43,161 nucleotides of DNA from Myxococcales bacterium (GCA_002722845.1 PBND01000082.1:1-43161); one strand, 5' to 3'. Shown: positions 26,199-34,622, numbered from the stretch's first letter. Made by a program: numbers and translations. The notes: generated by a model not told the origin, from the letters alone.

Positions 26199-27094
26199 CG
26201 CATGCGACTTGGCAGGCCATGATGCTTACCCCTGTCATCCACAAAGCCACGGAGTTGGCCCCCCGAATCAAAGAGAAAGGCATGGGCAAACTCTGGACTT
26301 GGATCCCCGAACCGCATCGACTGATTCAAGGGGCGTGTCTGAGCAGGCAGGCCGTGATTCACGGCCTCTGGCCAGCGATAGGCAATCACGGTTTCGCCAC
26401 TGGGTACAGGCCCACCAGGATCAACGGACTCACCGGGAAACTCGGCACCACTTAACAGGATCAAATTCTTGCCAAACGACTCCCGTTCCATGGGCTCATC
26501 GAACAGTCGGGCTGTGGTCCGATTCAGGGCGCCCGTCGCATCGAGCACAGACACCCCACTGTTCCAGACTCGGTACAGGACCGCAGCCCGTCCCCCCTGC
26601 CTGAGGACATCATCCCGCCGCTGGGCTCGCTCTGGGTCAAGCCATGGATCAGCCAGGGTTCGGGGAGCCACTAGCTGACCACCGGGCCCCCAAACAACCA
26701 CAAGGCCCGATGCAACATGGGCCATCTCCGGTGCATCGCCGGCTTTGCGTACCCAACGGATCAGCGTCTCCATGAGGGCAAGCCGCCGTTCGGCTCGCAG
26801 GCTCCCTGGGATACGCCCTTGGGGGGCGAAAGCGGGCATTTCAGGTCTGGGCGTCACCTTCTGCTGCCCGATCGACTCGATCTGTCGCTGCAGACGTTCC
26901 ACATTCCCCTGCTGCAACTGCAAAAGGCGTTCGGTTTCAGCAATCCGATCATGGAGTTGCCGTTGGGATTTTTCGTGTTGCTCGGCAAGGCCATCGGTCA
27001 GGTATGCAAAGAGTCCTGCGGGAATCAGCAAAAAACCCGCAATCACAAGAAGCCGTATGCCCAGTCGAAACTGAGTCAAACCATTGGAACTCAA
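26195..27094 (-). CDS. Single-pass membrane protein with coiled coil, unknown function
   Basis: About 299 residues. One N-terminal membrane helix (LLVIAGFLLIPAGLFAYL) is followed by a coiled coil (~37-75, rich in Glu, Gln, Leu and Arg). A globular extracytoplasmic domain with repeated WGPGG / SGGQLRG-like turns makes up the rest. No enzyme motif was recognised. The start is a TTG at 27094 without a convincing ribosome-binding site; a second TTG at 27079 is possible. The stop overlaps the rnd start. The topology resembles a sensor or envelope assembly factor, but that is only a shape argument. Confidence 0.65.
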   Translation of the reverse strand: MSSNGLTQFRLGIRLLVIAGFLLIPAGLFAYLTDGLAEQHEKSQRQLHDRIAETERLLQLQQGNVERLQRQIESIGQQKVTPRPEMPAFAPQGRIPGSLRAERRLALMETLIRWVRKAGDAPEMAHVASGLVVVWGPGGQLVAPRTLADPWLDPERAQRRDDVLRQGGRAAVLYRVWNSGVSVLDATGALNRTTARLFDEPMERESFGKNLILLSGAEFPGESVDPGGPVPSGETVIAYRWPEAVNHGLPAQTRPLNQSMRFGDPSPEFAHAFLFDSGGQLRGFVDDRGKHHGLPSRMR

Positions 27095-27106
27095 AGGAAG
27101 CTAAGA

Positions 27107-27874
27107 CTAGTTGGTGGCAGACGCCGGGGGGAGAACCTCGCCACCACCGTTGTTGTCGTTGTTGTTGCCACCGCCACCGCCGCCGACCTGGCCCACGCCC
27201 TGGCCCGCCGCGATTCCGCCGCCTGTGACCGAACTGCCGGCCTCGCCGCCGCCACTGGCTGCACCACCGGCGTCTTCGTTACCACCAGCACCCTCGTCGC
27301 CAGCACCCTCATCGCCGCCAGCGCCAGCCTCTTCACCATCACCGGGCTCACCGCTGCCACCCTCACGAACCTCCTGGTTACCCCACTCACGGGGATCACC
27401 AAACTCAGAGACCGTATTGAGGACCTGACGCCCTTCGATCTTACGACTGGTGTCAACGCTCGTCTGCGAGTCACCGGTCTGGGTTGCGGAGGCGCCTACA
27501 CAGTTGATCGCCTGGACCACCAGACTGTTCACACGATCCACGCTGACTCGGACCTTGTTGTACTCGTAGGTTGCCTGATCCATGTCCCGGGCAGCGACGG
27601 CCTCGGAGAGGGAGTCGACCGCGTCGTTCGCGATCCGAATGATCCCCTTGATGACTGTGACTTTCTCATTAACGCAAGTCATGCGGACCACATCACCAGC
27701 AGAGCGGGCCTCCCGGCCCACGTCGTTGGCTCGCCGGAGCCCTCGGTTCATGCTCTGCAGCGATTCCTGAGCTTCCCCCACCATCTCTTGAGGAGAGGGG
27801 CCCCCTTCGATCTCAACTTGAGCGAAGGAGGTTGCAGGAAGCAGGAGAGTGGCAAGAGCGAGATGGCGCAACAT
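27107..27874 (-). CDS. Exported protein with Gly-rich tail, unknown function
   Basis: About 255 residues. The signal peptide is MLRHLALATLLLPATSFAQ. Residues ~30-130 are helical with two Cys, in RMTCVNEK and VQAINCVG. The last ~85 residues are low-complexity Gly/Ala/Glu/Asp and then Gly/Asn runs (GGGGGGNNNDNNGGG). No family was recognised. ATG 27874 has an AGG-type site and a promoter-like sequence 26 nt upstream. First gene of a three-gene set with the coiled-coil protein and RNase D. Confidence 0.7.
   Translation of the reverse strand: MLRHLALATLLLPATSFAQVEIEGGPSPQEMVGEAQESLQSMNRGLRRANDVGREARSAGDVVRMTCVNEKVTVIKGIIRIANDAVDSLSEAVAARDMDQATYEYNKVRVSVDRVNSLVVQAINCVGASATQTGDSQTSVDTSRKIEGRQVLNTVSEFGDPREWGNQEVREGGSGEPGDGEEAGAGGDEGAGDEGAGGNEDAGGAASGGGEAGSSVTGGGIAAGQGVGQVGGGGGGNNNDNNGGGEVLPPASATN
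27141..27187 (-). repeat. Trinucleotide-rich tract encoding Gly/Asn runs
   Basis: GTT/GCC/ACC-type triplets on the plus strand encode the Gly6-Asn-Asp-Asn-Gly3 tail on the minus strand. Length changes in whole triplets would keep the frame open. Confidence 0.6.
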
Positions 27875-27899
27875 AAACCTGTCCTCAACTAGGCTCCTT

Positions 27900-27929
27900 T
27901 ATTAACGCACAGCGACCGGAGTCCGTCAA
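27900..27929 (-). promoter_or_regulatory. Predicted promoter of the Gly-rich / coiled-coil / rnd operon
   Basis: On the minus strand TTGACG (27929-27924) and TTAATA (27905-27900) are separated by 18 nt. The ATG at 27874 lies 26 nt downstream of the -10. Confidence 0.5.
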
Positions 27930-27942
27930 CCTTCGGAAGGTT
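27928..27942. promoter_or_regulatory. 15-bp perfect palindrome overlapping the -35
   Basis: AACCTTC-G-GAAGGTT, 7-bp arms around one base, abuts the predicted -35 of the 27874 gene. It has no T-tract in the direction of yggS transcription, so an operator is more likely than a terminator. The rest of the 165-nt gap (27875-28039) shows nothing clear. Confidence 0.4.
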
Positions 27943-28039
27943 TGAGGCTAGCGTTTTTTGCCGAGATTAGGATGGCGCCGAGATTCATGGCCCACTAAGG
28001 CCGAGAACAGGGAATCTGACCCCACTCGGTGCAGGCAGT

Positions 28040-28711
28040 TCAATGGCCGAGCCTGTCGCCAAACAGTGAGCGACCAACCCGCACCCAATGGGCCCCAGCC
28101 GCCACGGCCGCTTCAAAGTCGTTACTCATGCCCATGCTCAGCTCCGCCCCTTCGGGTAGCAAGCCTTTGGCCATGCAATCCGTCGCAAGTCCCGCCAGCC
28201 GGTGAAAGGCCACGGACGGCGAAAATTGGTCGGCCGGTGGCGGGATCGTCATCAGCCCCTTCACAGTCACCGAAGTCGATCCGGCCAGCTGCTCGAGAAA
28301 ACCGAGCAATTGCTCGGGATCCACACCGGATTTGCTAAGCTCGCCGCCCAGACGCACTTGGACGAGCACTTCCGCGCTCGCCAATCGCTTGGCGATTTTC
28401 AGGCGATCCAGAGAGTGAACCCGATACCAGCCCTGCTGAAGGTGCCTGGTTTTGTTGGATTGAATCGGCCCGATAAAGTGCCACCGGGCCTCGGGCATGA
28501 GCTCCCTTAGATGCTGCGTCTCCACTGCCTCCCGGACGTAACTGTGGGCAAAGTCTCTTAGTCCCGCATGATAGGCCTCAAGGATGCCCTCGGGAGCCTG
28601 TCCCTTCACGACCCCGACCAGTGTTGCTGCATGGAGGGGCCGGCCTGCGCCAGCGGCGGCCTGGGCCATCTTTTGACAGATCGCCTTGTAGCGATCGGCC
28701 ACCGTTCTCAT
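28040..28711 (-). CDS. YggS/PLPBP family pyridoxal-phosphate homeostasis protein
   Basis: A 223-residue alanine-racemase-fold protein that binds PLP and balances vitamin B6 pools; it has no known catalytic activity. The PLP lysine is probably Lys36 in LVGVVKG. Further motifs: HFIGPIQSNKTR, VKGLMTIPP and the PLP-phosphate region LSMGMSNDFEAAVAAGAHWV with VRVGRSLFG. The usual FGENYVQE is changed to FAHSYVREA, a divergence from typical members. ATG 28711 overlaps the maf stop (ATGA). Last gene of the long minus-strand run from the ribosomal cluster. Confidence 0.88.
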   Translation of the reverse strand: MRTVADRYKAICQKMAQAAAGAGRPLHAATLVGVVKGQAPEGILEAYHAGLRDFAHSYVREAVETQHLRELMPEARWHFIGPIQSNKTRHLQQGWYRVHSLDRLKIAKRLASAEVLVQVRLGGELSKSGVDPEQLLGFLEQLAGSTSVTVKGLMTIPPPADQFSPSVAFHRLAGLATDCMAKGLLPEGAELSMGMSNDFEAAVAAGAHWVRVGRSLFGDRLGH

Positions 28712-29268
28712 GGCTCGTAGCCATAGGCCCGCAAGGCCGTCAGAACCTCAGTCACGGGCAAGCCCACCACGTTCGAATAGGAGCCCAAAACGGACTCAAC
28801 CAAGCTCACACCCAGACCCTGGATCCCGTAGGCACCGGCTTTGTCTAGGTATTCTCCGCTGTCGAGATAATGGGCGACCGTCGGAACTGAGAGCTTGCGG
28901 AACGTGACTTCACTACAGACCGCAAAGTGTGCGTCCGCCGCTCCGTAGCGCAGGGCTACGGCCGTCACGACCTCGTGACGGCGCCCGGATAAGGCCCAGA
29001 GCATCGCCTCCGCATCCTGCCGGTCTCGGGGCTTGCCAAAGAGCCTCGATCCGAGGGCTACCACCGTATCGGCCGCAAGCAATGGGCGATCATCGGCCCT
29101 TCGAGTGGGCATTTTCGCCGTCGCTACAGCGAGGGCTGCCTGCCGGGCGTCGCCGGCGACGAGGGGTGGTTCATCCCGGCCGGGCACCACAAAAACCTCG
29201 AATCCCGCTGCCGCAAGCAGGTCTCTCCTGCGAGGGGAACGGGATGCGAGGTCTAGGCTTGGTTTCAC
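28708..29268 (-). CDS. maf: Maf family nucleoside triphosphate pyrophosphatase
   Basis: About 186 residues. Maf proteins hydrolyse dTTP, UTP or modified nucleotides and can restrain septum formation. Signatures: LDLASRSPRRRDLLAAAGF at the N-terminus, LLAADTVVALGSRLFGKP in the middle and AGAYGIQGLG near the end. GTG 29268 is chosen because the family begins right before this motif; a TTG at 29313 would extend the protein into the end of rplQ. It follows rplQ by 23 nt and overlaps yggS by 4 nt, so it may be transcribed from the ribosomal operon. Confidence 0.9.
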   Translation of the reverse strand: MKPSLDLASRSPRRRDLLAAAGFEVFVVPGRDEPPLVAGDARQAALAVATAKMPTRRADDRPLLAADTVVALGSRLFGKPRDRQDAEAMLWALSGRRHEVVTAVALRYGAADAHFAVCSEVTFRKLSVPTVAHYLDSGEYLDKAGAYGIQGLGVSLVESVLGSYSNVVGLPVTEVLTALRAYGYEP

Positions 29269-29291
29269 AGGCGGCCGGCCTGAGCAGGTGA

Positions 29292-29642
29292 TTAAACCAG
29301 CGAGATCCGACAAACGGGTGCGTTGTCGCCCTGGCGGATGCCGAGTTTGTGGATCCGGGTGTAGCCACCAGGCCGATCAGCATAAGTCGGCGCAATCTCC
29401 TGGAAGAGCTTCTGCACGACCTCAGGGTCCCGAACAAAGCGACTGGCCCGCCGAATCCGAGGTACCTCATTTTTCTTCGCCAGGGTGATCAGTGGCTCGA
29501 CGTAGCGACGAAGCTCTTTAGCCTTCGCCTCGGTCGTGGTGATCGCCCCGTGCCGGAAGAAATCGGTCGCCATGTTCCGAAACATGGCCTTCCGGTGGGA
29601 AGAAGTACGGTTGAGCTTACGGCCCTTTTTACGGTGACGCAT
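29292..29642 (-). CDS. rplQ: 50S ribosomal protein L17
   Basis: 116 residues, standard bacterial length. The start [20 protein letters not shown] and the internal [20 protein letters not shown] are characteristic. It lies near the polypeptide exit region of the large subunit. It follows rpoA by 9 nt, as in the classical alpha operon, and closes the ribosomal run. Confidence 0.97.
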   Translation of the reverse strand: MRHRKKGRKLNRTSSHRKAMFRNMATDFFRHGAITTTEAKAKELRRYVEPLITLAKKNEVPRIRRASRFVRDPEVVQKLFQEIAPTYADRPGGYTRIHKLGIRQGDNAPVCRISLV

Positions 29643-29651
29643 GGCGTCCTC

Positions 29652-30662
29652 CTACTCCGGCTGCTGCAGCGTGGGATGGTTTGCAGGTGGCCAGTTGTCC
29701 AAATGCATTCCGAGGCCCAGGCCCATTTCCGCCAACACGGTCTTGATCTCTTTCAAGCTCTTACGACCAAAGTTCTTGGTGCGCAGCATCTCGGCTTCGC
29801 TCCGTTGAACCAAGTCGCCGATCAGCTTGATGTTGGCATTTTGCAGGCAGTTCATGCTGCGGACACTGAGTTCAAGTTCATCAACACTCCGCAACAGATT
29901 CGCGTTGATTTCCTCTTGGGGGTCTTCCTCGATCTCAAATTCGAGGGAGCCCTCGTCCTCAAAGTTGATGAACAACTGGCTGTACTCCTTGAGGATTTTG
30001 GCGGCCACGCCGACTGCATCCTCCGGGTTGATCGAGCCGTCAGTCCACACTTCCATCACCAGCTTGTCATAGTCGGTGCGCTGTCCAACGCGAGCGTTGG
30101 TCACTTGGAAATTCACCTTGTTCACCGGGCTGTAGAGGGCGTCGATCCAGATCGTACCAACCGGCGCCTTCTCTTTCCGGAGACCGGCCGAGGTCACATA
30201 GCCCTTGCCCATCGTCGCGTTGAACTCAGCTTCGAAGACACCACCCGCCGCCACGTGACATACCACGTGATCGGGGTTGAGAATCACGACGGAAGAGTCA
30301 CCCTGCAAATCACCGGCCGTGACCACACAAGGCCCCTCGGCATGCACTCGAAGGGTCCGACTCTCGTGGCCCCCCTCAAGTCGTAGCCGCACCTCTTTGA
30401 GGTTGAGAATGATGTCGGTGACATCTTCGACCACGTTCTCAAGGGCAGTGAACTCGTGGAGCGCACCTTTGATGCGAGCGCTGGTGATGGCGTAGCCATG
30501 CAAGGACCCCAAAAGGATCCGACGCAATGCGTTGCCCAGGGTATGACCGTAGCCTCGATCGAGGGGTTCGGCCGTGAACTTGCCATACTCGTCGTTGAGG
30601 GTGTCACGATCGACGAGAAGCCCGCGGGGCTTGATCAGATGACGAAAGTTAGCTTGCAGCAT
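29652..30662 (-). CDS. rpoA: DNA-directed RNA polymerase alpha subunit
   Basis: 336 residues. The N-terminal dimerisation domain shows [19 protein letters not shown]. The C-terminal domain, which contacts UP elements and activators, has [17 protein letters not shown] and [15 protein letters not shown]. The ribosome-binding site AAGGAAAG precedes ATG 30662. It follows rpsK by only 18 nt; rpsD, normally between them, is missing. Confidence 0.98.
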   Translation of the reverse strand: MLQANFRHLIKPRGLLVDRDTLNDEYGKFTAEPLDRGYGHTLGNALRRILLGSLHGYAITSARIKGALHEFTALENVVEDVTDIILNLKEVRLRLEGGHESRTLRVHAEGPCVVTAGDLQGDSSVVILNPDHVVCHVAAGGVFEAEFNATMGKGYVTSAGLRKEKAPVGTIWIDALYSPVNKVNFQVTNARVGQRTDYDKLVMEVWTDGSINPEDAVGVAAKILKEYSQLFINFEDEGSLEFEIEEDPQEEINANLLRSVDELELSVRSMNCLQNANIKLIGDLVQRSEAEMLRTKNFGRKSLKEIKTVLAEMGLGLGMHLDNWPPANHPTLQQPE

Positions 30663-30680
30663 TTAATCTTTCCTTGTGGA

Positions 30681-31064
30681 TCAGACTCGACGCCGCTTGG
30701 GGGGGCGGCAGCCGTTGTGGGGAATGGGAGTCACATCACGAATGCAGAGCACCTTGATGCCACTCGCGGCGATGGCCCGCAGAGCTGCTTCCCGCCCCGA
30801 ACCTGGCCCGCGAACATTGACCTCGATTTGACGCATGCCCATGTCGATCGCCCGGGCAACAACGTCCTCAGCGGCGGTTTGAGCCGCAAAGGGTGTCGAC
30901 TTCCGAGAGCCCTTGAAGCCCTTGGAACCGGCCGTGGACCAAGCGACGACATTTCCAGCCACATCCGAAATCGTAACGATGGTATTGTTGAAAGTGGAGT
31001 GGATGTGAGCGATGCCGCTCTGAACCACACGCTTCTGCTTTTTCCGACCGCGTTGAACTGCCAT
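30681..31064 (-). CDS. rpsK: 30S ribosomal protein S11
   Basis: 127 residues. Typical segments are [36 protein letters not shown] and the C-terminal [19 protein letters not shown]. It binds the 16S rRNA platform near the mRNA exit. It follows rpsM by 3 nt. Confidence 0.97.
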   Translation of the reverse strand: MAVQRGRKKQKRVVQSGIAHIHSTFNNTIVTISDVAGNVVAWSTAGSKGFKGSRKSTPFAAQTAAEDVVARAIDMGMRQIEVNVRGPGSGREAALRAIAASGIKVLCIRDVTPIPHNGCRPPKRRRV

Positions 31065-31067
31065 GAC

Positions 31068-31463
31068 CTATCCCTTCCGAGCCGCTGTACGGCGCGGCCC
31101 CTTACGGGTCCGAGCGTTGGTGCTCGTGCGCTGACCGCGCACCGGCAAACCGCGGCGATGACGCAAACCGCGATAGCAGCCCAGGTCCATCAAGCGCTTG
31201 ATGGCCATGGTCACCTCACGGCGAAGATCACCTTCCACCTGGTAGCCGTCGTTAATGACGCGTCGAATGGAGACGACATCCTGCTCGCTGAGTTGGTGGA
31301 TCCGAGCATAAATCGGATCCCCTTCAGGCGAGCGCCGCTCCGGCTCGATGCCGCTTTTTTCGAGAATCTCTTTCGCCGTCACTCGGCCAATGCCGAAGAT
31401 GTAGGTGAGGGCAATATCGAGTCGCTTGTTTCGGGGTAAATCAACCCCTGCAATACGTGCCAG
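31068..31463 (-). CDS. rpsM: 30S ribosomal protein S13, apparent CTG start codon
   Basis: 131 residues with the full family sequence [20 protein letters not shown], then [14 protein letters not shown], and the tail [20 protein letters not shown]. It sits in the head of the 30S subunit and contacts P-site tRNA. The codon at the usual Met position is CTG (31463-31461). Upstream in this frame there is an in-frame TAA after only seven codons, none of them ATG, GTG or TTG. The next GTG, at 31382, would remove 27 conserved residues. An AGGG sits 9 nt before the CTG, and the rpmJ stop is 5 nt upstream, so coupled re-initiation is plausible. A single-base sequencing error (C for A) is the alternative. 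Confidence 0.9.
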   Translation of the reverse strand: MARIAGVDLPRNKRLDIALTYIFGIGRVTAKEILEKSGIEPERRSPEGDPIYARIHQLSEQDVVSIRRVINDGYQVEGDLRREVTMAIKRLMDLGCYRGLRHRRGLPVRGQRTSTNARTRKGPRRTAARKG

Positions 31464-31468
31464 GGTGA

Positions 31469-31582
31469 CTAACCCTGCCGCTGCTTATGGCGTGGGTTCG
31501 AACAGATGATCCGCACCACGCCCTTGCGGCGGATCACCTTACACTTATCGCACATCGGCTTGACTGAAGCTCTTACCTTCAT
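31469..31582 (-). CDS. rpmJ: 50S ribosomal protein L36, zinc-binding form
   Basis: 37 residues, found by direct reading. Starts [20 protein letters not shown] and ends [13 protein letters not shown]. Cys11, Cys14, Cys27 and His32 make the zinc ribbon, the 'C+' form. GGAGGAG lies upstream of ATG 31582. It is placed between infA and rpsM as in most bacteria. Confidence 0.96.
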   Translation of the reverse strand: MKVRASVKPMCDKCKVIRRKGVVRIICSNPRHKQRQG

Positions 31583-31604
31583 GTCTCGCTCCTCCTCGTG
31601 CCGC

Positions 31605-31823
31605 TTACTTCCAGCGGTACGTAATTCTTCCACGGGTCAGGTCGTAGGGGGAGACCTCGCAGGTCACTCGATCTCCCGGAAGAATACGAATGTAGAACTT
31701 CCGCATCTTCCCCGAGATGTGACAAAGCAACTCGTGACCATTGTCCAGCGCCACACGAAACATGGCGTTGGGCAAGGCTTCCGTCACTCTGCCCTCCATC
31801 TCGATCGTTTCTTCCTTCGCCAT
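31605..31823 (-). CDS. infA: Translation initiation factor IF-1
   Basis: 72 residues from ATG 31823, which has GAGGAG upstream; the frame stays open a few codons earlier. An OB-fold protein that blocks the 30S A site: [30 protein letters not shown] and [11 protein letters not shown] are diagnostic. It lies 73 nt after adk; map, often found here, is absent. The gap shows no convincing promoter. Confidence 0.97.
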   Translation of the reverse strand: MAKEETIEMEGRVTEALPNAMFRVALDNGHELLCHISGKMRKFYIRILPGDRVTCEVSPYDLTRGRITYRWK

Positions 31824-31896
31824 GAAACTCCTCATCCTTCAAAGCGGGCGGCGCACTATCACGCAGCACCGGGCCCCGCAAACGAAATCAAGCCCC

Positions 31897-32535
31897 CTAA
31901 AGGGCCCCCTGTACACGATTAAAAACCTCATCCAGGCCACCCGAACCGTCGACCGACGCCAGCCGCCCTGCACCACCATAATAATCTAGAACCGGCGCCG
32001 TAAGGTTGGAGTAGGTCTGTAGACGTATCCGTACCGCTTCTTCATTGTCATCGCTACGACTTGAAACCAGCCCGCCACAGAGGTCGCAATGCCCCTCTCG
32101 GGCCGTCGGCTTCGTCGTCCGGTGATAGACTGCGCCGCATTGGCCACAGGTCAGTCGCCCGAGAATCCGCTCGACGATCTCGTCTTCGGTCACAGAAATA
32201 CTCACAACGCGATCCACCTGCCGCCCACTCCGCTCCAGCATATCATCCAACTGGACGGCCTGGGCTACAGTCCGGGGGAAGCCATCGAGGATGGCCCCAG
32301 AGCCACAGTCCTGCTGCTCGAGCCTCCGCTCGATGAGCGTCATCACGACCTCGTCAGGCACCAGCGTGCCAGCATCCATATTGATGGCGGCCCTTTGGCC
32401 GACTTCGGACCCATCCCGACGAGCTTCCCGCAGGAGTTCACCCGTACTGACCTGAGGGATACCCAACTCCGCCGCGAGGCGAGAAGCCTGGGTACCTTTC
32501 CCAGCCCCGGGAGGGCCCATGATGACGAGAATCAT
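31897..32535 (-). CDS. adk: Adenylate kinase with zinc lid
   Basis: 212 residues; interconverts ATP + AMP and 2 ADP. The P-loop is GPPGAGKGTQ, the AMP region DGFPRTVAQA, and the lid has four Cys (LTCGQCGAVYH and HCDLCGG) for structural zinc. ATG 32535 overlaps the secY stop (ATGA), as in many spc operons. Confidence 0.97.
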   Translation of the reverse strand: MILVIMGPPGAGKGTQASRLAAELGIPQVSTGELLREARRDGSEVGQRAAINMDAGTLVPDEVVMTLIERRLEQQDCGSGAILDGFPRTVAQAVQLDDMLERSGRQVDRVVSISVTEDEIVERILGRLTCGQCGAVYHRTTKPTAREGHCDLCGGLVSSRSDDNEEAVRIRLQTYSNLTAPVLDYYGGAGRLASVDGSGGLDEVFNRVQGAL

Positions 32536-33884
32536 GTCTGCGGCTCCCCCTCTTCGAGTCGAGCACGCAGCCGAGGCCGCTCGTTGTCCAAGCTAAACTG
32601 ATCATAGTTTGCCGAGATCAAATGGCTTTGAATCTGCGTCACCAAATCGAGACTGACACCCACAACGATGAGCAAACCGGTGCCGCCGAAGTAGAAGTTC
32701 ACACCCTGGAACGCGCCAGTCACCCAGTAGGGGACTAAGCACACAACCGTCAGGTAAACAGCACCGCCGGTCGTAATTCGCTTCAGCACCCAACCAATGT
32801 ATTTCGCCGTGGGCTCACCGGGACGCACGCCCGGGATGAAGCCGCCCCATTTCTTCAAGTTGTCGCTCATGTCCACGGGATTGAACATGATGTCCGTATA
32901 GAAGAAGGCGAAGAAGATGATCATGGCCGAATAGATGACCAAGTAGCCCATCTTGCCCGGGGCAAGAAAGGTCTGCACAGCCTCTTGGAATTCGGGACCG
33001 AAGTAGCCCGAAACCATGCCTGGGAACATCATCAACGAACTGGCGAAGATCGGGGGAATCACACCGGAGGTATTGACCTTCAGTGGCAAGTGACTGTTCT
33101 GGCTTGTCACCATGCCACCACCGACGGCCCGACGAGCGTATTGGACAGGAAGTCGGCGCTGAGCTCGCTCCACGTACACGATCGCCGCGACAATCGCTGC
33201 CATGATCGCAACAAGGATCAAGAGATCAACAGGACCAAATGTCGAGGCATCGGAGAATGCCATTCGCAGGGTGTCTCGAATCGCGGCCGGCAAGCCTGCA
33301 ACGATGCCTGCCATAATGAGGAGACTGATACCGTTGCCGACGCCTTTCGCTGTAATCTCCTCACCCAACCACATCAGGAACGCGGTTCCCGCGGTCAGGG
33401 TGAGAACGATCAGCGCGATGGAACCAGCGCCCGTCGAGGTCACCACGTTGTCTTGCCCTGTGAGCGCGTTCAGGCCGCGAGCCAAGGCTGTCCCCTGAAC
33501 GACAGCCAGCAACAGCGTCCCGTAACGGGTCAACTGATTGATCCGTTTCCGGCCGGCGTCGCCCTCTTTCTTGAGGCGCTCCAAGGCCGGCACCAACACA
33601 CCGGCGACCTGCAGGATAATGCTTGCCGTAATGTAGGGCATAATCCCCAAGGCGAAGATGGAGAGTTGCTCCAAGGCGCCGCCTGCGAGGAAATTGAACA
33701 TATTGAGGAAGCCGCCGACACCGGTGTCTTGGGACCCCAGATAGGCCTTCATGGCATCTCGGTTCATCCCCGGAATCGAGATATAAACACCGATTCGGTA
33801 GACAGCGAGCATGGCCACCGTGAAGATGAGCCGCTTACGGAGTTCCGGGACCTTTGGGATCCGCTTGTAATCGAAATGAGCCAT
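32532..33884 (-). CDS. secY: Protein translocase channel subunit SecY
   Basis: 450 residues with ten membrane segments; central pore of the Sec translocon. Typical motifs: ISIPGMNRDA, LGIMPYITASIILQ, GVGNGISLLIMAGI, FFYTDIMFNP and GGFIPGVRPGEPTAKYIGW. It follows rplO by 11 nt. Confidence 0.97.
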   Translation of the reverse strand: MAHFDYKRIPKVPELRKRLIFTVAMLAVYRIGVYISIPGMNRDAMKAYLGSQDTGVGGFLNMFNFLAGGALEQLSIFALGIMPYITASIILQVAGVLVPALERLKKEGDAGRKRINQLTRYGTLLLAVVQGTALARGLNALTGQDNVVTSTGAGSIALIVLTLTAGTAFLMWLGEEITAKGVGNGISLLIMAGIVAGLPAAIRDTLRMAFSDASTFGPVDLLILVAIMAAIVAAIVYVERAQRRLPVQYARRAVGGGMVTSQNSHLPLKVNTSGVIPPIFASSLMMFPGMVSGYFGPEFQEAVQTFLAPGKMGYLVIYSAMIIFFAFFYTDIMFNPVDMSDNLKKWGGFIPGVRPGEPTAKYIGWVLKRITTGGAVYLTVVCLVPYWVTGAFQGVNFYFGGTGLLIVVGVSLDLVTQIQSHLISANYDQFSLDNERPRLRARLEEGEPQT

Positions 33885-33895
33885 AGCCCCCGGAC

Positions 33896-34390
33896 CTAGC
33901 TGAGCAGGTTGATGGTTCCACCGGCTGCTTCGATCGCAGCCTGTGCGCTCTTAGAGCAGCGGTGAACAGAAACGGTCAGGGCCACATCGATGCTGCCCTG
34001 TCCGAGCAGTTTCACAGGCCGCCGGCTCACGAACTCCACAGTTTTCTCGCCGTCCTCGCGCCGGTTTCTCGGCACGAGGTTCGGGATCAAGCCCGCCGCA
34101 GCGAGCGCTGCCAGCGTTACCTCGGAGCCAGCCTGGAACTCGGCCGCAGCCAAAGCGCCCACATTGACCACGTCGACTTCGGTCCGCCACTTGTTGTTGA
34201 AGCCCCGCTTCGCCAGGCGGCGAATCAAAGGCATTTGGCCACCTTCGAAGCCACGGCGAACGTGACCACTCTTACGGGCCTTTTGACCCTTGTGACCACG
34301 GCCGGAGGTCTTACCGTGACCGGAGCCCGAGCCCCTGCCTACCCGGCGACGAGCAGACTGGGAGCCTGCATGAGGTTTGAGTTGAGACAT
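33896..34390 (-). CDS. rplO: 50S ribosomal protein L15
   Basis: 164 residues from ATG 34390 (MSQLKPHAGSQSARRRVGRG), with AAGGAGAAAG upstream. The Gly/Arg-rich N-terminal tail GHGKTSGRGHKGQKARKSG and FEGGQMPLIRRLAKRGF are family hallmarks. The frame is open further upstream without support. Confidence 0.96.
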   Translation of the reverse strand: MSQLKPHAGSQSARRRVGRGSGSGHGKTSGRGHKGQKARKSGHVRRGFEGGQMPLIRRLAKRGFNNKWRTEVDVVNVGALAAAEFQAGSEVTLAALAAAGLIPNLVPRNRREDGEKTVEFVSRRPVKLLGQGSIDVALTVSVHRCSKSAQAAIEAAGGTINLLS

Positions 34391-34442
34391 TGCTTTCTCC
34401 TTACGCCGAGGCCCTGGCCCCGACTCGGATCGGGTCGGGAAG

Positions 34443-34622
34443 CTAGGCTTCCACAACCTCCACATCGACCAAGTGCTGCACCTTAAAGACGAGCCCTCGG
34501 GTCGAGGGGTTATTGGGGACGTCGACCGTGTGGCCGATACGCCGAAGGCCAAGAGCCTTGACGCACTGGCGCTGACGCTGGGTCCGGCCGATCAAGCTTT
34601 TCTTCTGTGTTACTCGGAGCAT
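34443..34622 (-). CDS. rpmD: 50S ribosomal protein L30
   Basis: 59 residues from ATG 34622: [20 protein letters not shown] and [20 protein letters not shown]. Short bacterial form. A 52-nt gap to rplO contains a 6-bp inverted repeat (CCCGAC 34419-34424 with GTCGGG 34434-34439), possibly a processing or spacer hairpin. Confidence 0.96.
   Translation of the reverse strand: MLRVTQKKSLIGRTQRQRQCVKALGLRRIGHTVDVPNNPSTRGLVFKVQHLVDVEVVEA

Noticed and set aside
26717-27892. Plus-strand open frame of ~391 codons across the coiled-coil and Gly-rich genes
   Set aside because: The minus-strand genes have a signal peptide, a membrane helix, coupled stops and a promoter; the plus frame has none, and its Thr/Val-rich part mirrors the triplet repeat.
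27875-28039. Intrinsic terminator after yggS (palindrome plus TTTTTT near 27954)
   Set aside because: The T-run follows the palindrome only on the plus strand, where no gene ends; on the minus strand there is no U-tract.
31068-31382. GTG at 31382 as the start of rpsM
   Set aside because: It would delete 27 highly conserved N-terminal residues of S13 that are fully encoded upstream.
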